Source of the DNA: Sulfitobacter donghicola DSW-25 = KCTC 12864 = JCM 14565
GTDB lineage: Bacteria; Pseudomonadota; Alphaproteobacteria; Rhodobacterales; Rhodobacteraceae
Direction: 5' to 3'
Length of the DNA stretch: 64,000 nucleotides
NCBI RefSeq assembly: GCF_000622405.1
Contig: NZ_JASF01000005.1
Span: 186,001 to 250,000, forward strand
The notes below the pieces were generated by a model, which ran no database searches, was not told the DNA's origin, and worked only from the letters and a program-made list of their open reading frames with translations. The stretch's first letter is position 1, and each line of letters starts with the position of its first letter. A program made the translations under genes and the position numbers. Shown in pieces: positions 1-7,946 of this stretch.

Positions 1-1196
1 GCCTCTTCGTTCACAACAACCTCTGTCACGCTCTCCATACCCGGCAATTCGAACATCGTGTCGAGCAGGATATCCTCGAGGATGGAACGCAGGCCCCGCG
101 CGCCGGTTTTACGCTCAATCGCGCGTTTCGCGATGGCTTTCAGCGCATCCTCGGTAAAGGTCAGCTGCGTATCTTCAAGCTCGAACAGACGCTGGTATTG
201 CTTGACCAAAGCATTCTTTGGCTCGGACAAAATGGTGACCAATGCGTCCTCATCCAGATCTTCGAGCGTTGCCAAAACGGGTAGACGGCCAACGAATTCA
301 GGGATCAGGCCGAACTTTAGCAGATCTTCGGGCTCAAGGTCGGTAAAGATTTCGCCAATGCCGCGGGCATCCTGATCGCGCACATCCGCGCCAAAGCCCA
401 TTGCAGAACCTTTGCCGCGCGCGGCGATGATTTTATCCAGACCGGCAAACGCACCGCCACAGATGAACAGGATGTTGGTTGTATCAACCTGCAGGAATTC
501 CTGCTGGGGGTGCTTGCGCCCGCCCTGCGGTGGTACCGAGGCAACCGTGCCTTCCATCAGCTTCAGCAGAGCCTGCTGAACGCCCTCACCCGAAACATCG
601 CGGGTGATAGACGGGTTTTCGGATTTGCGGGTGATCTTATCAACTTCGTCGATGTAAACGATGCCGCGTTGTGCGCGTTCAACGTTATATTCCGACGCTT
701 GAAGCAGCTTGAGGATGATGTTTTCAACGTCCTCGCCCACATATCCCGCTTCGGTCAATGTGGTTGCGTCAGCCATGGTGAAAGGCACATCCAAAATCCG
801 TGCCAGCGTCTGGGCAAGCAGCGTCTTACCACAGCCTGTTGGCCCCATCAGCAGGATGTTGGATTTCGCCAATTCAATATCGCCACCCTTTTGGGCGTGG
901 TTCAGACGTTTGTAATGGTTGTGAACCGCGACAGACAAAACACGTTTAGCCATTGCCTGACCGATCACATAGTCATCCAAAACTTCGCAGATGTCTTTTG
1001 GTGTTGGAACGCCATCCGTAGCCTTTAGGCCTGATGCCTTCGTCTCTTCACGGATGATATCCATGCACAGTTCGACACATTCATCGCAGATGAACACGGT
1101 TGGGCCTGCAATCAGCTTGCGCACCTCATGCTGGCTTTTTCCGCAAAAGCTGCAGTACAGGGTGTTTTTGCTATCGCCGGAGTTTGAATTGGCCAT
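1..1196 (-). CDS. clpX: ATP-dependent Clp protease ATP-binding subunit ClpX (C-terminus cut by window start)
   Basis: AAA+ unfoldase that recognises, unfolds and feeds substrates into ClpP in the cytoplasm. Reading the minus strand from the ATG at 1196 gives about 398 codons without a stop; the usual length is about 420, so only some 20 C-terminal residues lie outside. An N-terminal C4 zinc finger is visible (C15, C18, C37, C40), then Walker A GPTGCGKT at 118-125, the pore loop GYVG at 151-154 and Walker B YIDEVDK at 181-187. The arginine-finger/sensor region FVGRLPV is also present. clpP lies 130 bases upstream on the same strand, the usual clpP-clpX order. Identification is certain at family level; the gene is incomplete only because of the window edge. 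Confidence 0.97.
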   Translation of the reverse strand, partial: MANSNSGDSKNTLYCSFCGKSQHEVRKLIAGPTVFICDECVELCMDIIREETKASGLKATDGVPTPKDICEVLDDYVIGQAMAKRVLSVAVHNHYKRLNHAQKGGDIELAKSNILLMGPTGCGKTLLAQTLARILDVPFTMADATTLTEAGYVGEDVENIILKLLQASEYNVERAQRGIVYIDEVDKITRKSENPSITRDVSGEGVQQALLKLMEGTVASVPPQGGRKHPQQEFLQVDTTNILFICGGAFAGLDKIIAARGKGSAMGFGADVRDQDARGIGEIFTDLEPEDLLKFGLIPEFVGRLPVLATLEDLDEDALVTILSEPKNALVKQYQRLFELEDTQLTFTEDALKAIAKRAIERKTGARGLRSILEDILLDTMFELPGMESVTEVVVNEE

Positions 1197-1326
1197 GTGA
1201 GCCCTTTCAGGTCTAAACTTGATCACGCCAGCCCAAAGGCAGGCGATAAGGTGTGAGTTGGGATTAAGTCTAAGTCAGCCACCCCGGTCCTGCAATCGCG
1301 AAAACCGAGGTGTGACCTGTTGTGAC

Positions 1327-1977
1327 TTACTTGCCCTTTTTGCCCTTAGGCGCATCGTCATCATCTTGTTTGCCACGGCTTTCGACGATCTCGTCGATGT
1401 GACCCCACTCTTTCGCCTCTTGTGGCGTCATCCATGTGTCACGATCCATCGCTTTTTGGACCGTCTCATAATCCTGACCCGAGTGTTTAACATAAAGCTG
1501 GTACATCCGTTCACGGGTTTGCTCGATATGACGGGCCGAAATCAGGATATCTGATGCCATCCCTTGCGAGCCACCAGATGGCTGGTGAACCATCACTTCG
1601 GAGTTCGGCAGCGCAAAGCGCATTCCCTTCTCACCACCCACCGCAATGACAGACCCCATCGAGGCCGCCATGCCGCAAATCAGGGTCGAAACCTTGGGGC
1701 GGATGTATTGCATGGTGTCATAGATCGACAGGCCGGCGGATACTTCACCACCGGGCGAGTTGATGTACATGCTGATTTCTTTTGAGGGGTTTTCCGCCTC
1801 AAGGTGCAGCAACTGGGCTACGATAAGGTGACTCATCCCGCTGTGGATCGGACCGTTGATGAAAATAATACGTTCTTTCAACAAACGTGAGAAAATATCG
1901 TAAGCGCGCTCTCCGCGGCTGGTCTGTTCCACAACCATAGGAACAAGGTTCATATATGTCTCTACGGGGTCTTGCAT
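1327..1977 (-). CDS. clpP: ATP-dependent Clp protease proteolytic subunit ClpP
   Basis: Serine peptidase subunit that forms the proteolytic barrel of ClpXP/ClpAP. I start at the ATG at 1977 ([10 protein letters not shown], 216 aa): it matches family N-termini and has an AAGG upstream, whereas the in-frame start at 2010 would add 11 atypical residues. The catalytic triad is intact at Ser106 (AASMGS), His131 (VMVHQP) and Asp180. The first 75 residues are nearly standard for this group, but the stretch from about 78 to 200 ([19 protein letters not shown], the helix around 150-165) differs noticeably from the usual alphaproteobacterial form. The tail is acidic then basic ([12 protein letters not shown]). 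It sits directly upstream of clpX on the same strand. Role is secure; it may be a second, divergent ClpP paralogue. Confidence 0.95.
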   Translation of the reverse strand: MQDPVETYMNLVPMVVEQTSRGERAYDIFSRLLKERIIFINGPIHSGMSHLIVAQLLHLEAENPSKEISMYINSPGGEVSAGLSIYDTMQYIRPKVSTLICGMAASMGSVIAVGGEKGMRFALPNSEVMVHQPSGGSQGMASDILISARHIEQTRERMYQLYVKHSGQDYETVQKAMDRDTWMTPQEAKEWGHIDEIVESRGKQDDDDAPKGKKGK

Positions 1978-2208
1978 ATGCTCTGCCTTCAATGGGTTGC
2001 ACGGGACCATACCCGCCCAAGCGTTCGCACAAGATTAGTCTCGCTTAAGGGGAGCTTCAAGGGGGGCTGAACGCAGATCATCATCCTTTGTTCAGCTTCT
2101 TGGCGCACGCTTGCCTTCAAGGCAGTTCGCCAACATTTTTGTTAAAAGATGATTAAGTTATTTTCGAAAAGCCAAAGTTTTTGCCCCCACAGACCGCCCC
2201 TCGGCCTT

Positions 2209-2226
2209 CTGTCATAAACCTGTGAC
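2209..2226 (+). promoter_or_regulatory. PhoB-binding Pho box
   Basis: CTGTCATAAACCTGTGAC is two 7-base direct repeats (CTGTCAT and CTGTGAC) separated by AAAC, a near-consensus Pho box. Exactly 10 bases further right is CAAAAT (2237-2242), placed as the -10 box is placed behind Pho boxes in PhoB-activated promoters. The box points right, away from clpP and toward no annotated gene. Confidence 0.7.
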
Positions 2227-2248
2227 GGAATCGGGCCAAAATAGCCCC

Positions 2249-2391
2249 CGTATTTAGGCCCTTCTGAATTCAGGGTTTGAGATCACGACCGGCGCCCTAG
2301 CGGTTCCACTTTGAACGGATACGAATTTTCATAAAGCATTTTCAGCAACATCAATGGCTCCGCAGATCAGCGGAGCCATTATTCTTTTTAG
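2249..2391 (+). ncRNA. Candidate phosphate-regulated small RNA (about 140 nt)
   Basis: The interval runs from the predicted transcription start behind a Pho box and -10 element to the end of a strong factor-independent terminator. I found no open reading frame with a plausible start and ribosome site. CTGAATTCAG near 2264 and ACCG...CGGT near 2289-2306 could form internal hairpins. The flanking genes clpP and znuA are both on the minus strand, so neither explains a rightward promoter plus rightward terminator. Function and targets are unknown; existence is inferred from the signals alone. Confidence 0.5.
2353..2391 (+). terminator. Rho-independent terminator facing right
   Basis: Perfect 11-bp stem AATGGCTCCGC / GCGGAGCCATT with a 6-base loop (AGATCA), followed by ATTCTTTTTA. 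The T-rich tract is on the plus-strand side, so it terminates rightward transcription. On the minus strand the sequence after the stem is not T-rich, so it is not an obvious znuA terminator. Confidence 0.8.
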
Positions 2392-2412
2392 ACGGCACAA
2401 AAGCGCAGGCTG

Positions 2413-3576
2413 TTACTCTTGCTCTTTACCGGCAAAACAATCCGCCATGTCAGTTGCGAACTTGCGCAGGAAATCACCATAGCGGTTCTCGCCATCCCCC
2501 ATGGTATCCAGAACAGCAACCCGCGTCCCCTGCCCCTGAATGGCGGTACGCAGCAGCTTTTCGTTTTCCTGAGGCGCGATAAAGGCACATTCGGCGGGGT
2601 TTTCTTTCAAAAACTCACGCAGCGCCTTTAGGCTGGCAGGACCAGGTGAGCTACCATCGCCGGGAACGATAAAGGCCTGCGCCTGAACATCAAAAGCTTG
2701 TTCAAAGTACTGAAACGCGTCGTGCAGCACGATGAATGGCGTGTCTTTATAGGGGGCAAACACGGGTGTGAACTCTTCTTTAAGGCCCGCTAATTCCCCC
2801 TCGAGGGTTTCAAGGTTTGCCGCATAGGTCGCTGCGTTTTCTGGATCAAGCTCGGTCAATTTTCCAGCGACAATACCGCCCCAGAGAACCGCGTTTGTGG
2901 GGGACAGCCAGCCATGCGGATCCTCTCCATCGTGGTGGTGGTGGGCGTGTTCGTCGCTGTGTTTTTCGTCGGCATGATCGTCATGACCTTCGTGGTCATC
3001 ATGCTCTTTGTGATCATCATGACCTTCGTGGTCGTCATGTTTCTCATGGTCATCGTGATCGTCATGGCCATCATGATCGTCGTGCTTCTCGTGATCGTCA
3101 TGATCATCGTGGTCATCGTGGTCGTCATGCTTCTCATGATCATCGTGATCGTCATGGCCGTCATGCTTCTCATGGTCATCGTGATCGTCATGGCCGTCAT
3201 GGTCATCGTGACTATTCGCCGCCAGCAGCTCTTCGGCTTCGCGCATCTCGAAGGTTTCGATCCCCTCTTGCTCCATCAAGATCACCTGCTGGGCGTCTTT
3301 TCCCAAGGTGTCCAATGGCTCTTCGAGCCAATTGGTCAAAGATGGGCCAACCCAAACAACAAGATCAGCATTGCTCAGGGCGCGGGCCTCGGAGGGGCGC
3401 ATCGCATAGCTGTGGGGATCCGAGCCTGTCGGGATGATCTGGTCCGGCTCACCGACCCCTTCCATCAATTGCGCAACCAGCGCGCGGATGGGCGCAATGT
3501 CGGTTACGACGCGGGGTGTATCATCTGCCAAGGCTGGGCTAGAAAGAAGAATTAACGAGGTCAGTAAACGGCGCAT
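2413..3576 (-). CDS. znuA: Zinc ABC transporter substrate-binding protein ZnuA with very long His/Asp repeat
   Basis: Periplasmic zinc-binding protein that delivers Zn(II) to ZnuB/ZnuC. I start at the ATG at 3576 because AGGAG lies five bases upstream and MRRLLTSLILLSSPALA makes a good signal peptide; an ATG at 3594 lacks such a site. The protein is 387 aa, longer than the usual 300-330. The excess is a charged loop at about residues 123-216 built from repeated HDDHDDHEKHDGHDDH-like units. Folded-domain signatures flank it: DIAPIRALVAQL, GSDPHSYAMRPSEA and the C-terminal half with VLHDAFQYF. It is divergent from zur-znuC-znuB across a Zur-like palindrome, so zinc repression is expected. Loop length may vary between strains because of the repeats. 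Confidence 0.95.
   Translation of the reverse strand: MRRLLTSLILLSSPALADDTPRVVTDIAPIRALVAQLMEGVGEPDQIIPTGSDPHSYAMRPSEARALSNADLVVWVGPSLTNWLEEPLDTLGKDAQQVILMEQEGIETFEMREAEELLAANSHDDHDGHDDHDDHEKHDGHDDHDDHEKHDDHDDHDDHDDHEKHDDHDGHDDHDDHEKHDDHEGHDDHKEHDDHEGHDDHADEKHSDEHAHHHHDGEDPHGWLSPTNAVLWGGIVAGKLTELDPENAATYAANLETLEGELAGLKEEFTPVFAPYKDTPFIVLHDAFQYFEQAFDVQAQAFIVPGDGSSPGPASLKALREFLKENPAECAFIAPQENEKLLRTAIQGQGTRVAVLDTMGDGENRYGDFLRKFATDMADCFAGKEQE
2929..3210 (-). repeat. Tandem His/Asp-coding repeat inside znuA
   Basis: About 280 bases of near-repetitive sequence in ATG/GTC/ATC-rich triplets on the plus strand, encoding on the minus strand some 94 residues of alternating HDDH, HEKH, HDGH and HEGH units. 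The motif DDHDDHEKHD recurs several times at the DNA level. Such tracts can expand or contract by slippage or recombination while staying in frame. It creates a long hydrophobic antisense reading frame that is not a gene. Confidence 0.85.
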
Positions 3577-3616
3577 GGCGACTCCTAGTTTCATGTTTGT
3601 CGCACTTGCTACTTTG

Positions 3617-3630
3617 TATGTTATAACATA
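3617..3630. promoter_or_regulatory. Zur operator between znuA and zur
   Basis: TATGTTATAACATA is a perfect 14-bp palindrome 40 bases from the znuA start and 38 bases from the zur start. It matches the core of known Zur boxes (TGTTATA/TATAACA). Its placement between the two divergent transcripts suggests that both are repressed together when zinc is plentiful. Confidence 0.8.
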
Positions 3631-3668
3631 TCAATCACTAAATTTCACCTTAAGAATGCAGGTGCTAA

Positions 3669-4151
3669 ATGTCTGATCCAATCGGCTTTCAATGCCAAAG
3701 CCATGATAACTGCATGACAACCATGCTGGCCGAAGCACAAAAACACTGCTCCGAGAACGGTTTGCGATTAACGCCCGTACGCCGGCGCACGTTGGAAATC
3801 CTGCTGGCTGACCACCGTGCCATGGGGGCCTATGATGTTTTGTCGATTCTGGCCCAAGAAGGGCTCGGCTCCCAGCCGCCTGTCGCTTACCGCGCGCTGG
3901 ACTTTTTGGTGAAGGCTGGGTTTGCCCATAAAATCGAGGCGCTGAACGCCTATACGGCCTGTGTGCATCCCGGACATGATCACGCGCCCGCGTTTTTGAT
4001 CTGCCGCAAGTGCCAAACCATCGCCGAAGCAGAAACGGCGCCGGCCAAAGGGCGCCTTGGCGAAGCAGCCCTTGCGGCGGGATTTGTGATTGAACGCACC
4101 GTCGTTGAGGCGACAGGCCTGTGTTCAAACTGCGTGGACGGCGTGGCATAA
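3669..4151 (+). CDS. zur: Fur-family zinc uptake regulator Zur
   Basis: Zinc-sensing repressor of high-affinity zinc uptake. The 160-aa product has a Fur-type winged helix (GLRLTPVRRRTLEILL, then AYRALDFLVKAG) and two structural CxxC pairs, C112-C115 and C152-C155. A His-rich patch at 100-105 (HPGHDH) is a likely metal ligand region. The stop codon overlaps the first base of znuC, so zur, znuC and znuB form one operon. Location beside znuABC and a Zur-like palindrome makes Zur far more likely than Fur, Mur or PerR. Confidence 0.94.
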   Translation: MSDPIGFQCQSHDNCMTTMLAEAQKHCSENGLRLTPVRRRTLEILLADHRAMGAYDVLSILAQEGLGSQPPVAYRALDFLVKAGFAHKIEALNAYTACVHPGHDHAPAFLICRKCQTIAEAETAPAKGRLGEAALAAGFVIERTVVEATGLCSNCVDGVA

Positions 4152-4903
4152 TGAGCCTGATCCAGACCAAAGACCTAACGCTGGCTTACGGCGGCAATAC
4201 TGTTTTGCGCGACGTGAATATTGAAATCAATCGGGGTGAAATCGTTACCATTGTCGGGCCGAATGGGTCTGGTAAATCCTCTCTGCTGCGGGCCTTGATC
4301 GGCGCGGCGAAACCCGCAAAAGGCATTGTGACCCGTGCCGAGGGGCTAAAGATCGGCTATGTGCCCCAGTCCCTTTCCATCGACGCTACGCTTCCTCTTT
4401 CGGTCAAACGGTTCTTGAACTTGCCCTCACGGGTGAGCAAGGAAGCCGCGCGCGTTGCTTTGGAAGATGCGGGCGTGCCCGAACTGGCCTCTCGCCAGCT
4501 TGGCGCACTGTCGGGGGGGCAGTTTCAGCGGGTTTTGCTGGCGCGCGCATTGCTACAATCCCCTGATATCCTCATTCTGGATGAAGCCACACAAGGGTTG
4601 GATCAACCCGGAGCGGCCCAATTCTATCGCCAGATTGAATCTGTGCGCCAAACGCGCGGCTGCGCGGTCCTCATGGTGAGCCACGACCTACACGTTGTCA
4701 TGGCCGCCTCGGATCGTGTGCTTTGCTTTAACGGTCATGTCTGTTGTCAGGGCACACCTCAGGTTGTCGCGGACGCACCCGAATACCGCGCCCTCTTTGG
4801 TACAGGTACCCAAGGGGCGCTGGCCCTGTATCGCCACGAACATGACCACAATCATGACCACGACCACCCAGATCACGACCACGCGCATAAAGAGGCCTCC
4901 TGA
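4151..4903 (+). CDS. znuC: Zinc ABC transporter ATP-binding protein ZnuC
   Basis: ATPase that powers zinc import through ZnuB. I choose the ATG at 4151 (MSLIQTKDL, 250 aa), which overlaps the zur stop by one base; the in-frame start at 4121 lies inside zur. Walker A GPNGSGKS at 36-43, signature LSGGQFQR near 130 and Walker B ILILDEAT are all present. The extreme C-terminus is His-rich (HEHDHNHDHDHPDHDHAH), which probably binds zinc, as in several ZnuC proteins. The stop overlaps the znuB ATG (ATGA-like junction), implying translational coupling. Confidence 0.95.
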   Translation: MSLIQTKDLTLAYGGNTVLRDVNIEINRGEIVTIVGPNGSGKSSLLRALIGAAKPAKGIVTRAEGLKIGYVPQSLSIDATLPLSVKRFLNLPSRVSKEAARVALEDAGVPELASRQLGALSGGQFQRVLLARALLQSPDILILDEATQGLDQPGAAQFYRQIESVRQTRGCAVLMVSHDLHVVMAASDRVLCFNGHVCCQGTPQVVADAPEYRALFGTGTQGALALYRHEHDHNHDHDHPDHDHAHKEAS

Positions 4904-5697
4904 TGCTCGACGACTTTATTGTAAGGGCCGCGCTTGCGGGTCTTGGCGTAGCTTTGGCCGCTGCCCCTTTGGGGTGTTTTGTGGTTTGGCGCCGCATGGC
5001 CTATTTCGGGGATGCCACCAGCCACGCCGCGATTTTGGGTGTCGCATTGGCGCTGGCAACTGAACTGCCCGTTTTTGCGGGTGTTTTGGGCATTGCCTTG
5101 GCCATGGCGCTGATCATCACGGCCCTATCCGAAAAGCAGGTCAGCTCGGACGCCCTATTGGGTGTTCTGGCCCACTCTGCCCTCGCGCTGGGGTTGGTGG
5201 CTGTCTCGCTGATCGACAGCATTCGGGTTGATCTGGATGGGTACCTGTTCGGAGAGATCCTAGCGGTTACCAAAACCGATTTGGCGGTGATCTGGTCGGG
5301 TGCAGCGATGGTTATGGCCTTGCTGGTATGGCGGTGGCAGGCGCTTTTGACATCAACGCTATCGACCGACCTTGCTTCGGCCAGCGGGATCGCGCCGCGC
5401 CGCGAGCAGCTGGCGCTGACCCTTGCCCTTGCCATTACGGTTGCTGTGGCCATCAAAGTTGTGGGTGCCTTGCTCATCGCGGCGATGCTGGTCATTCCCG
5501 CTGCAACGGCACGCCCGTTTTCGCGCACGCCCGAAGCCATGGCAGCCTATGCGATCCTTGCAGGCAGCATTTCCGCGCTTGGCGGGCTTTGGGGGGCTTT
5601 CGTCTTTGACACGCCAGCAGGCCCCAGCATTGTAACGATGGCAGGCGGGCTATTTGCGCTGAGCATGGCCATATCCCCGCTGCTAGCCCGCAAGTAA
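4903..5697 (+). CDS. znuB: Zinc ABC transporter permease ZnuB
   Basis: Integral inner-membrane permease of the zinc importer, 264 aa, ABC-3 family. The sequence is almost entirely hydrophobic segments, with the family motif region GDATSHAAILGVALA near 40-55 and VVGALLIAAMLVIPAATA in the second half. It starts on the last base of znuC and ends the zur-znuC-znuB operon. No clear T-tracted terminator follows; a 10-bp hairpin lies about 50 bases downstream. Confidence 0.94.
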   Translation: MLDDFIVRAALAGLGVALAAAPLGCFVVWRRMAYFGDATSHAAILGVALALATELPVFAGVLGIALAMALIITALSEKQVSSDALLGVLAHSALALGLVAVSLIDSIRVDLDGYLFGEILAVTKTDLAVIWSGAAMVMALLVWRWQALLTSTLSTDLASASGIAPRREQLALTLALAITVAVAIKVVGALLIAAMLVIPAATARPFSRTPEAMAAYAILAGSISALGGLWGAFVFDTPAGPSIVTMAGGLFALSMAISPLLARK

Positions 5698-5743
5698 AAG
5701 CGCCCTTAGGCGTTAAGGCGATGCATCACCTTCGCGGCAAAGG

Positions 5744-5772
5744 GCGTTGAAAACACCTCGCTTTTTCAACGC
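5744..5772. repeat. Inverted repeat between znuB and kynA
   Basis: GCGTTGAAAA and TTTTCAACGC form a perfect 10-bp stem with a 9-base loop. It sits between the converging znuB and kynA genes, so a transcription-termination or mRNA 3'-end role is plausible, but neither side has a long T tract. Confidence 0.45.
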
Positions 5773-5830
5773 GACTCAATACCCCCAAAGGGCACTGCAT
5801 GCACGCCTATTCTATCCAAGGTTCCCGCCC

Positions 5831-6658
5831 TTAAAGAGCGCCTCTCACGTTCCAAAGTTCGGGGAAGAGTTCGACTTCGAGCATTTTGCGCAAGTAAGAT
5901 ACACCCGCCGTGCCCCCCGTGCCCTTTTTGAAACCGATAATGCGCTCAACCGTTGTGACGTGGTTGAATCTCCAACGGCGGAAGTAATCCTCCAGATCAA
6001 CCAGCTTCTCGGCGAGCTCGTAAAGCTCCCAATGGGCCGAAGGATCTTCGTAGACACGCTGCCACAGATCCTGAATGCGCGGATCGGCCTGCCAATCGGA
6101 TTGGCCGCTGGGGCCTGCTAGGTCTTCTTGCTCAAAACGGGCGCATAGCATGGATATGGCGACCTGATACAGGCTTGCGCGGCCCAGCTCGCCCTCAAGG
6201 CGGCTATAGGCCTCTGCGCGGTGTTTATGCAGCTTCATCAAGGCGCTATTGCGGTTACCCAAGATGAATTCAACCAGCCGATACTGGTGCGATTGAAATC
6301 CAGAAGAGTTTCCAAGGCTGGGACGAAAAGCAGTATATTCGCTTGGTGTCATCGTGCGCAGCACATCCCACGCCGAATTCAGCTGTTCGAATATCCGCGC
6401 CACACGGGTGAGCATTTTAAACGCTTTGGGTAGCTCCCCCATCAGCATTGCTTCGCGCGCGGCCTCGAGTTCGTGAATCGCCAGACGCATCCATAGTTCG
6501 GATGTTTGGTGCTGCACGATAAACAGCATCTCGTCATGTGCATCCGACAAGGGATGCTGCGCAGACAGGATCGGATCAAGCCCTAGGTAATCCCCATAGG
6601 ACATGTCCTGTGAGAAATCCATTTTTGCGCCCTTTGAGGCTTTTTCAAACTCGCTCAT
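5831..6658 (-). CDS. kynA: Tryptophan 2,3-dioxygenase
   Basis: Haem enzyme that opens the indole ring of L-tryptophan with O2 to give N-formylkynurenine, the first step of the kynurenine route. The product is 275 aa, the normal size for bacterial enzymes. Family motifs are clear: [25 protein letters not shown] (substrate pocket, with the active-site His), [17 protein letters not shown], and the haem-ligand region [19 protein letters not shown] followed by [11 protein letters not shown]. Other kynurenine genes (kynB, kynU) are not in this window, so the gene appears to stand alone here. It converges on znuB. Confidence 0.95.
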   Translation of the reverse strand: MSEFEKASKGAKMDFSQDMSYGDYLGLDPILSAQHPLSDAHDEMLFIVQHQTSELWMRLAIHELEAAREAMLMGELPKAFKMLTRVARIFEQLNSAWDVLRTMTPSEYTAFRPSLGNSSGFQSHQYRLVEFILGNRNSALMKLHKHRAEAYSRLEGELGRASLYQVAISMLCARFEQEDLAGPSGQSDWQADPRIQDLWQRVYEDPSAHWELYELAEKLVDLEDYFRRWRFNHVTTVERIIGFKKGTGGTAGVSYLRKMLEVELFPELWNVRGAL

Positions 6659-6744
6659 ATCTAATCCCCGCCGTTATGTTACAAAACCGCTATCACATGC
6701 AGCTGAAATTTAACAACAGAGGAATTTCACCTCTCTAGGCAGGC

Positions 6745-7620
6745 CTAAGGCATGAGCACCCGAACACCTGGCAAGGCGGCAATCGTCGCGACATCATTGT
6801 CATAAATATCGCTCATCTCATCCACCAAGTCTTCGGTCCACCCTGGCATATCCAGCTCTTCTTCGACCTGATCATCCAGCGCGTATTTATCCAAAAACGC
6901 TGCAATGGCACGGCGTTTTTGATGTTCGGTCATCACTGGGTGATCCTTTAGATAGGCCCGAAACCGCTTCATCCCTTCACTGCTCATGATCGAGCTCAAC
7001 AGGTCAAACCCGCCGATAATCTTTTGATCATCTGGCAGACCCGCCATTTGCCGGATGATATGCGCCCAAATCAGCGGCGTATCCTCATTGCACCACACAG
7101 TGATCGGAACATCGGGAACCGATTGGCGTAGCAGATCCAGTGTATCAGACCATAGAATGTCCCGCGGATCGCGGCTGCCCCAGAAATCCGCAGGATTGGA
7201 GGCCTCGGCCTTGCTGTACAAAATGGGCAGTAACGTCGCTGGATTCCGAATCCCTAAAAATATCTCGACGTCGTCTTGGTCAAAAATCTGGGCCATGCGC
7301 ATCATGCGCACCGGAGCAGCGGGATAAAACATCCCCTCCTGTACGGCCGTCTTTGGTGTTCGAAAGAAATTCGCGTCCGACAGAATCACTCTCTCGGCCT
7401 CTCCTTCGTCCAACATCGCATCCATCAGCACATCACGCGCCATTTCCGAGGCAGGTGCGCTCACCATCGCATTCAACGTTTCACGCATAATCCCACGATA
7501 TTTGCTCTGCCCAGGGACCATGACCCCTCTGGCCGCAAAGTCATCTGCATTCCTAAGCAAACACTTCATCAGCCGGTCTTCTTCGGTAAAATGCACACCT
7601 GCATGTAAGATCAGTTTCAT
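6745..7620 (-). CDS. Sulfotransferase-like protein with degenerate PAPS loop (function unknown)
   Basis: A 291-aa protein I do not recognise as a named family member. Its N-terminus (LHAGVHFTEEDRLMKCLLRN, then FAARGVMVPG) has the layout of marine-bacterial sulfotransferase-like proteins, whose first strand is usually followed by a PAPS-binding loop such as HKTGTT. Here that loop reads HFTEED, so sulfate-donor binding is doubtful. The region DVEIFLGIRNPATLLPILYSK also fits the 3'-phosphate-binding strand (xxxxRNP) of that fold. No signal peptide or membrane segment is seen. kynA is downstream on the same strand, 86 bases away, with no obvious functional link. The sulfotransferase relation is inference. 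Confidence 0.6.
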   Translation of the reverse strand: MKLILHAGVHFTEEDRLMKCLLRNADDFAARGVMVPGQSKYRGIMRETLNAMVSAPASEMARDVLMDAMLDEGEAERVILSDANFFRTPKTAVQEGMFYPAAPVRMMRMAQIFDQDDVEIFLGIRNPATLLPILYSKAEASNPADFWGSRDPRDILWSDTLDLLRQSVPDVPITVWCNEDTPLIWAHIIRQMAGLPDDQKIIGGFDLLSSIMSSEGMKRFRAYLKDHPVMTEHQKRRAIAAFLDKYALDDQVEEELDMPGWTEDLVDEMSDIYDNDVATIAALPGVRVLMP

Positions 7621-7701
7621 TTTTTCCTGCCACCTGATTAGTTTTTTGCCTCGAGTTCTTTAGCAGAGTGAGAAAACCTGCAAAAGGATGATAAAAGCCT
7701 C

Positions 7702-7730
7702 TTGCACCATCTTTCTATTGGGTCTAAACG
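7702..7730 (+). promoter_or_regulatory. Possible promoter of tRNA-Thr
   Basis: TTGCAC (7702-7707) and TAAACG (7725-7730) are 17 bases apart and end about 10 bases before the mature tRNA. The -35 match is good, the -10 match weak. Position relative to the tRNA is the main support. Confidence 0.35.
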
Positions 7731-7740
7731 ACCGCCCAGT

Positions 7741-7816
7741 GCCCCTATAGCTCAGCTGGTAGAGCAATTGATTTGTAATCAATAGGTCCGCGGTTCGAGT
7801 CCGTGTGGGGGCACCA
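7741..7816 (+). tRNA. tRNA-Thr (anticodon UGU)
   Basis: Full cloverleaf of 76 bases including an encoded CCA. Acceptor GCCCCTA pairs with TGGGGGC; the D arm contains AGCTCAGCTGGTAGAGC; the anticodon stem TTGAT/ATCAA encloses the loop with TGT; the T arm has GGTTCGAGTCC. It reads ACA codons. Confidence 0.95.
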
Positions 7817-7899
7817 TTTCAAAGCATAAGCTGGTAAAAAGACAAGCCTAATTCGCTTTATTCATTCGGGCTGTGCATGTGCTTGAGTAAATACGACCT

Positions 7900-7934
7900 A
7901 AAGTCATAATGAGACGATTCTCATTTTTGACTTT
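7900..7934. promoter_or_regulatory. Palindromic operator overlapping the alcohol dehydrogenase promoter
   Basis: AAAGTCA...TGACTTT surrounds AATGAGA-CGAT-TCTCATT, giving a long imperfect palindrome of 35 bases ending 12 bases before the start codon at 7947. TTGAGT (7883-7888) and CATAAT (7905-7910) are 16 bases apart, so the palindrome covers the -10 box and predicted start site. It could be a repressor operator or a leader hairpin. Confidence 0.5.
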
Positions 7935-7946
7935 AAGGAATTTCCA

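Noticed and set aside
2929-3210. Repeat array that might be mistaken for a CRISPR
   Set aside because: Units are short, contiguous and in frame within znuA; there are no unique spacers of constant length.
2914-3555. Long, very hydrophobic plus-strand reading frame opposite the znuA repeat
   Set aside because: It is the antisense of the His/Asp codons (CAT/GAC read as ATG/GTC), which automatically yields Met/Val/Ile runs. No ribosome site; znuA is clearly the real gene.
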